Source: Candidatus Babeliales bacterium (lineage in GTDB: Bacteria > Babelota > Babeliae > Babelales > JANWKD01). Taken from it: a stretch of DNA of 18,551 nucleotides. The notes under the pieces were generated by a model. It did no database searches, had not been told where the DNA came from, and worked only from the letters and a program-made list of their open reading frames with translations. A program made the translations under genes and the position numbers. Numbering within the stretch: position 1 is the first letter of the stretch; each line of letters starts with the position of its first letter. Shown in pieces: positions 15,049 to 18,551 of this stretch. The stretch covers positions 1 through 18,551 of the forward strand of contig JANWKD010000009.1 of NCBI GenBank assembly GCA_025451595.1, given 5' to 3'.

Positions 15049-15783
15049 TTATCTCGTTATTCCGCCTTTTCTTTCTAATAACGAAATAATTTCTTGATTG
15101 CCATAACCGGTATTTGCGATATCAAGAGCAGTATAACCTCGCGAATTTTCAGCATTAATATTTGCCCCTTTATCTAAGAGTAAATTGATTATATCCTTAT
15201 CTTTTATTATTACTGCATGCATTAATGGTGTAAGATCATTCGTATTGACTTCGTTTAAGTCTGTTATTGCGCCAATAAGAAGCAATTTAAATACATCGAG
15301 CTTGTTTTTACGGATAATTAGATCATTAAAGTAATTTTCAGTTAATGGATCTGATTTTTTCATATATTTTTTAGCATTCTGTGGATTTAATAATTTTAAT
15401 GCATCGTTATATTGATCGGCAGTTAAGTATTTAAATTTTTTACTTAAATAATCACCGAGGTTATAATTTTTAAAAATATTTTGATCTGCTTTTATAAGAT
15501 CAATAGCTTTCCAAATGTTTTTACTTTTATTAAGTTCAAAGAATGATTTGAATTTTCTATTTCTTGAATCATTTTGGAGCAATAGGTTATAAAATGACTT
15601 ATCAACCAACTTGAGACTATTAAGATCGTTCATAATAGCATTCACATTTCTTTGGTCCAACAAATGTGTCACAATTTCATATTTCACATCCAAGGGCATA
15701 CTTTTAAATGTTGGGGGAATTGTTCCTTGCGCATCAAATCCAATCAAAATAATAGCAGTAAGTAATAATGGATACATTTTCAT
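15049..15783 (-). CDS. Exported F-box-like plus ankyrin-repeat protein
   Basis: 244 residues. Signal peptide 1-20 (KMYPLLLTAIILIGFDAQG). Residues 26-68 match the F-box pattern: FKSMPLDVKYEIVTHLL, a spacer, then LNSLKLVDKSFYNLL (compare LPxDvxxxIlxxLxxxdlxxLxxvcKxFxxL). After a helical middle region come two ankyrin repeats at about 175-242 (DLTPLMHAVIIKDKDIINLL, GANINAENSRGYTALDIA). F-box proteins recruit targets to Skp1-Cullin ubiquitin ligases; bacteria have no such machinery, but Legionella AnkB with the same domain pair hijacks the host ligase. A similar role here is inference. The ATG has GGAAGGA about 7 bases upstream. Confidence 0.85.
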   Translation of the reverse strand: MKMYPLLLTAIILIGFDAQGTIPPTFKSMPLDVKYEIVTHLLDQRNVNAIMNDLNSLKLVDKSFYNLLLQNDSRNRKFKSFFELNKSKNIWKAIDLIKADQNIFKNYNLGDYLSKKFKYLTADQYNDALKLLNPQNAKKYMKKSDPLTENYFNDLIIRKNKLDVFKLLLIGAITDLNEVNTNDLTPLMHAVIIKDKDIINLLLDKGANINAENSRGYTALDIANTGYGNQEIISLLERKGGITR

Positions 15784-15881
15784 AAAAAATCCTTCCTATG
15801 TTTACATAATTGAATTCTGTATTTATTTCTATAGTAACAAATCTATATGGCTAAAATCAATAATAATCTCAATTTGTAATT

Positions 15882-15907
15882 AGCCCAGCGGCATGGGTTT
15901 TTGTTTT
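15882..15907 (+). terminator. Weak rho-independent terminator on the plus strand
   Basis: CCCA (15884-15887), loop GCGGCA and TGGG (15894-15897) are followed by TTTTTGTTTT. The stem can be extended by two weaker pairs. It does not end any intact plus-strand gene and may be a leftover from whatever stood here before the deacetylase remnant. The region 15784-15927 otherwise holds only the upstream region of the F-box gene. Confidence 0.4.
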
Positions 15908-15927
15908 AAATTTTTTATTAGAAACTA

Positions 15928-16020
15928 ACTTTATCGAGTGAGCTACGTTATCATGCCCGATAGTTATGTGATGTGGGGAGATCAATAGGAAACTTGTGGT
16001 ATAACGTAATCAGAAAATAA
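15928..16020 (+). pseudogene. Decayed 3' end of a second deacetylase gene copy
   Basis: This stretch is homologous to the last 30 or so codons of the intact deacetylase gene (14887-14976). In one frame it reads TLS...YHA, a TAG stop (15961-15963), then RSIGNLWYNVIRK and TAA (16018-16020). The intact protein reads TLSGGYHA ... ESIENLWYNDVLKK. At the DNA level GTTATCATGC, GATAG, ATCAATAG and TTGTGGTATAACG are shared. The following hairpin is duplicated too, with 15 identical bases AAAATAAGCGAGATG. It has no start codon and contains an in-frame stop, so it is a remnant. No similarity to the deacetylase is visible upstream of about 15921. Confidence 0.85.
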
Positions 16021-16043
16021 GCGAGATGTTTAGTCTCGCTTAT
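16017..16043. terminator. 10-bp hairpin, copy of the deacetylase terminator
   Basis: ATAAGCGAGA (16017-16026) pairs perfectly with TCTCGCTTAT (16034-16043) around a 7-base loop. It follows the deacetylase remnant and lies just past the stop of paralogue B, in the same position as the hairpin at 14981-15026. A T-run on either side is poor, so termination efficiency is uncertain. Confidence 0.65.
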
Positions 16044-16055
16044 AAAAAATTATTA

Positions 16056-17897
16056 TTACTTAGATTTAGATAAAGCTTTGGCTAAAGCGGTAGTGAATTT
16101 AGCAAATTTATTTTCTGCATAATTCAAGACTCTATCTGTACGTATTCGAATGGCCTCTTTTGAGTCTGGAAAATGTTTCATTAATTCGTTTTCTAACCAT
16201 TCATCTGCATCTTCGCGACTTCCACGATAATAAATTATGTTATAATTTATTCTTGTTTTCCAGCTATTTTTCCATTTATTTATTTTTTTAGTTAAATCTA
16301 TGGGTTCTACTATTGAATCAACATATTTATCAATAGATTGTCCAGAGTCTATCCATTGCCAAAATAATGTATATCCAGATTCTTTAATACCGCTAGATTC
16401 TAGTAATTTAGAATATGGGAAAAAAATATTTGGCAATATTGATTCAGCAATAAGAAGCCCAGGTTCAAGTAAATTAGGATCAATATCTACATTGTAAGAA
16501 AGACTTCTATCTCGGTTGTACCATTTTTCTGCAAGACTACTATATAATTCATTAAACTCTTTGCCGTGTTCATCAGAAATTCTACGTACAATTTCTTCAG
16601 GACTTTTGCCTTCAAAGCGTGTTGCTGGGATATTTAATTTAGTTAATATGAAATCAATTAATGCTTGATTCAATTGAGGATACTTTTTTATATATTCAAT
16701 ACTTAGTAGCTTTTGTTTTCCTTCTGATGTATTTTCGCCATAGGTATCTTTTATATAATTTACAATATTACCAAGTATTAAACCTGCAATGAGTGATCCC
16801 AAAATAGTTGGTTGATAGCCAAGCTCAACTTCTGGATATTCGACTCTAGGAGTTTCGAATTCTTCTGGCTCCATAAATGGTGGTTGATACGTTGTGGTCA
16901 GAACAGATGGTTCAGTAGCAATTTCTTGAGATGGTATACGAGTGATAGCAGGAACTCCAGCTCCTCTTTTCAGTAATTGCCTTTGGCCTGCAGACAATTC
17001 TTCAGGCAATACACTTTTTAGTCCTTCAAAAACGGTTGCTCTTTGAGAAGGTGTTAATGAAGATAACTCGGTAATTTTTGGAATTAATGCAGTACGAGGT
17101 ATTTCTTGCGCTTGCTCAATAGGCGCTTCTGGTAGATATGTTGGTGTAGATTTACCGTACGTTAACCATTGAGCTTCACTTGCAGGCGCAGTAGGTAATG
17201 GAGCTGTTAAAGCCAATAATGCTTTTGACTCTTGATCTTGCGATAATTCAGGCAATTCAGCTAATCCTGCATGTCCAGTTAAAGCTTGTCTTGGAAATCG
17301 CTGTACTAATTGTCCGGCTGCGTCTTGGGTCGGAACTAATTCACCCTCTTTTAATTTTTCTCGAAGATTACGAGCGATTGCAGCTCTCACTTCTTCTGGC
17401 AAGCGATATGCTGGTATACCCAATGCTTCAGCCTGCGCTTCTTGTGCTTTAATAAAAGCATCTCTGACTAATTTTGCGAATCCACCTGAAGGATATTTCG
17501 ATATAAATTGATCTAGATTTTGCAAGGTTTCTAGTGGCAAGGCTTCGATACCGCGTTTACCAAGCCTTTGTAATGCACTCATAACTTCATAAGGATTACC
17601 ATAGGTTAATACCCAATCAATATCAGCCTCTCTCACCATTTCTGTAACTGATTTTTCAAATGCTGCTTTTGGGAATGTCGGTGTTTGCTTTACGAAACCA
17701 GTGCCAAACTGACGGGCAGGAATAGTTGATGGTACCACAGGACGACGAACTGCTTGCGGTAATGTTCGCGCTGCTGGTAATCCTTGTAACCCCAAACGGC
17801 TTGCTTGCCTTGCTGCTGGTGCCATTGCTGATTGCGTAAAATTGGTTATGCTTATTGCGATAATAAGCATAATGGATAACATTGAGTTCTTTTTCAT
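16056..17897 (-). CDS. Exported protein of unknown function, paralogue B
   Basis: 613 residues; no known family recognised. Signal peptide KKNSMLSIMLIIAISITNF, then a Pro/Ala/Arg-rich stretch (about 25-65), a helical domain, and a long Pro/Glu/Thr-rich disordered-looking section (about 220-355). A hydrophobic segment ILGSLIAGLILGNIVNYI (about 363-380) leads into the part shared with paralogue A: IEYIKKYPQLNQALIDFIL, SPEEIV, later FWQWIDSG (about 511) and WLENEL (about 567). It lacks A's C-terminal extension. The frame opens at ATG 17906, but GAAGGG (17907-17912) touches that codon and is 9 bases from the ATG at 17897, which I prefer. Function is unknown; a host-interacting exported protein is inferred from context. 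Confidence 0.82.
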   Translation of the reverse strand: MKKNSMLSIMLIIAISITNFTQSAMAPAARQASRLGLQGLPAARTLPQAVRRPVVPSTIPARQFGTGFVKQTPTFPKAAFEKSVTEMVREADIDWVLTYGNPYEVMSALQRLGKRGIEALPLETLQNLDQFISKYPSGGFAKLVRDAFIKAQEAQAEALGIPAYRLPEEVRAAIARNLREKLKEGELVPTQDAAGQLVQRFPRQALTGHAGLAELPELSQDQESKALLALTAPLPTAPASEAQWLTYGKSTPTYLPEAPIEQAQEIPRTALIPKITELSSLTPSQRATVFEGLKSVLPEELSAGQRQLLKRGAGVPAITRIPSQEIATEPSVLTTTYQPPFMEPEEFETPRVEYPEVELGYQPTILGSLIAGLILGNIVNYIKDTYGENTSEGKQKLLSIEYIKKYPQLNQALIDFILTKLNIPATRFEGKSPEEIVRRISDEHGKEFNELYSSLAEKWYNRDRSLSYNVDIDPNLLEPGLLIAESILPNIFFPYSKLLESSGIKESGYTLFWQWIDSGQSIDKYVDSIVEPIDLTKKINKWKNSWKTRINYNIIYYRGSREDADEWLENELMKHFPDSKEAIRIRTDRVLNYAENKFAKFTTALAKALSKSK

Positions 17898-17962
17898 AAT
17901 ATACATCCCTTCAATTGTTCAATAGGAATATTGTAATAAATAGAAAATCGTATTCAATAATT

Positions 17963-17971
17963 AGTATATCA
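17963..17971 (-). promoter_or_regulatory. Extended -10 promoter of paralogue B
   Basis: Minus-strand TGATATACT (17971-17963) fits an extended -10 element. TTGAAA lies 11 bases further upstream, too close to act as a normal -35, but it echoes the arrangement before paralogue A. The leader would be about 60 bases. Confidence 0.4.
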
Positions 17972-17988
17972 CTATATTGTTTCAAATA

Positions 17989-18013
17989 GCAATGAATAAA
18001 TCGTTATTATTGC
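17989..18013. other. Imperfect inverted repeat upstream of paralogue B
   Basis: GCAATGAATAA (17989-17999) and TTATTATTGC (18004-18013) pair with one bulge around a 4-base loop. It lies between the stop of gene C and the promoter of paralogue B, so it could be an operator or a weak terminator. Nothing else is recognisable in 17907-18097. Confidence 0.3.
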
Positions 18014-18097
18014 AGCATGCTTTTATTTCAGCCCCCATACACCTGAATTGCAATACGAAGATGAATGGTAAAATTACAAAATTCATATATTGGTATA

Positions 18098-18551
18098 TTA
18101 ATATGCAATTTCAGATAGCGACGCTTGATTAATAAGGTCACGCTTAGCGTTACTATAGTTAAATAATATTTCTTGATAGGGGCTTAGCGCTAATTCCTCT
18201 ATACCCATTCGTAATCGTTCAGGTCTAAATTCTGGATGTCGTCCATATTCATATGGTAATGGATTGATATATTGTTTCAGATAATCTTCTACTGATAAAC
18301 CAGAGTTAATCCATTCTTTTTCTTCAGTAGCTGTATGGATATCCTCTAACTCTTGAGAAGACAATTCTGGATGTCGTTGAATTGTGTGTCTTTTTTTTAT
18401 AAGTTTATTCCAAGCATTAAGTCTTATTGATATCAACTCTTTGGTTAGTTCTTTTAATTTATTATATGAGTAGATCGGTATATTATTATTTTTTGCAAAT
18501 TGTATTGCATCATCAAGGTTTTTTAATAGATATCCCTCTTGTTCATCAATT
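18098..18551 (-). CDS. C-terminal part of a probable third paralogue (C)
   Basis: The reading frame is open to the right edge, so the N-terminus and any signal peptide are outside the window; about 151 residues are visible. A TTG at 18436 could be mistaken for a start, but the frame continues upstream without a stop (DEQEGYLLKNLDDAIQFAKN and onwards). The segment EWINSGLSVEDYLKQYINPL resembles WQWIDSGQSIDKYVDSIVEP of paralogue B and WHWIDTHKDLESYIKSIENP of paralogue A. The rest is charged and helical, with a partly repeated RHPEL/RHPEF motif. It is the same strand and orientation as paralogues A and B. Membership of the family is likely but rests on one block of similarity. Function unknown. 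Confidence 0.65.
   Translation of the reverse strand, partial: IDEQEGYLLKNLDDAIQFAKNNNIPIYSYNKLKELTKELISIRLNAWNKLIKKRHTIQRHPELSSQELEDIHTATEEKEWINSGLSVEDYLKQYINPLPYEYGRHPEFRPERLRMGIEELALSPYQEILFNYSNAKRDLINQASLSEIAY

Noticed and set aside
14981..16043. Hairpin pair as ends of a transposable element around the F-box gene
   Set aside because: The hairpins are each palindromic and follow homologous deacetylase 3' ends, so gene duplication explains them. No transposase or target-site duplication is visible.
1..18551. CRISPR array, tRNA or rRNA genes
   Set aside because: No regularly spaced repeats, and no cloverleaf-like or rRNA-like conserved stretch, were seen on either strand.

Overview
The window looks like a chromosomal segment of an AT-rich, Gram-negative-type bacterium living inside a eukaryotic host. 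My best guess is a member of Candidatus Dependentiae (TM6/Babeliae). The reasons are the mix of ordinary housekeeping genes (MurJ, a LolD-like ABC ATPase, Lon, F1 beta and epsilon) with a dense set of short signal-peptide proteins carrying eukaryote-type domains: ankyrin, F-box, C2H2 zinc finger and class IV histone deacetylase. The taxonomic call is inference. Rickettsiales, Chlamydiae or Legionellales would be alternatives.

Region 1 (1-8888) is mostly housekeeping. On the minus strand, a LolD-like ABC ATPase is followed by murJ, which runs off the left edge. Divergent from them are lon and a PfkB-family sugar or nucleoside kinase, 6 bp apart. A convergent minus-strand gene overlaps the kinase 3' end and encodes an exported protein with three tandem, textbook C2H2 zinc fingers, which is very unusual for a bacterium. 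Divergent from it, atpD, a short atpC (beta-sandwich domain only) and a HerA-type DNA-translocase ATPase form a tight operon without the other ATP synthase genes.

Region 2 (8900-18551) is an accessory block in which every gene with a visible N-terminus starts with a signal peptide. In order it holds: an ankyrin-like protein ending in a zincin (HExxH plus ExEAD) metallopeptidase domain; a large exported protein of unknown function (paralogue A); a decayed gene fragment resembling the C-terminus of a DUF4143 ATPase; a two-gene operon of an exported alpha/beta hydrolase and an exported ankyrin plus HDAC11-like deacetylase; an exported F-box plus ankyrin protein; a decayed second copy of the deacetylase 3' end with a duplicated hairpin; paralogue B; and the C-terminal part of a probable third paralogue C at the right edge.

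The second region reads as a nursery of host-directed effectors shaped by duplication and decay. The deacetylase, F-box/ankyrin protein, zinc-finger protein and metallopeptidase could each act on host chromatin, ubiquitin ligases or proteins once exported, but translocation into the host cannot be seen from sequence. The exported three-member paralogue family (A, B, C) matches nothing I recognise and is the best candidate for something undescribed. No tRNA, rRNA, CRISPR array or transposase gene is visible.
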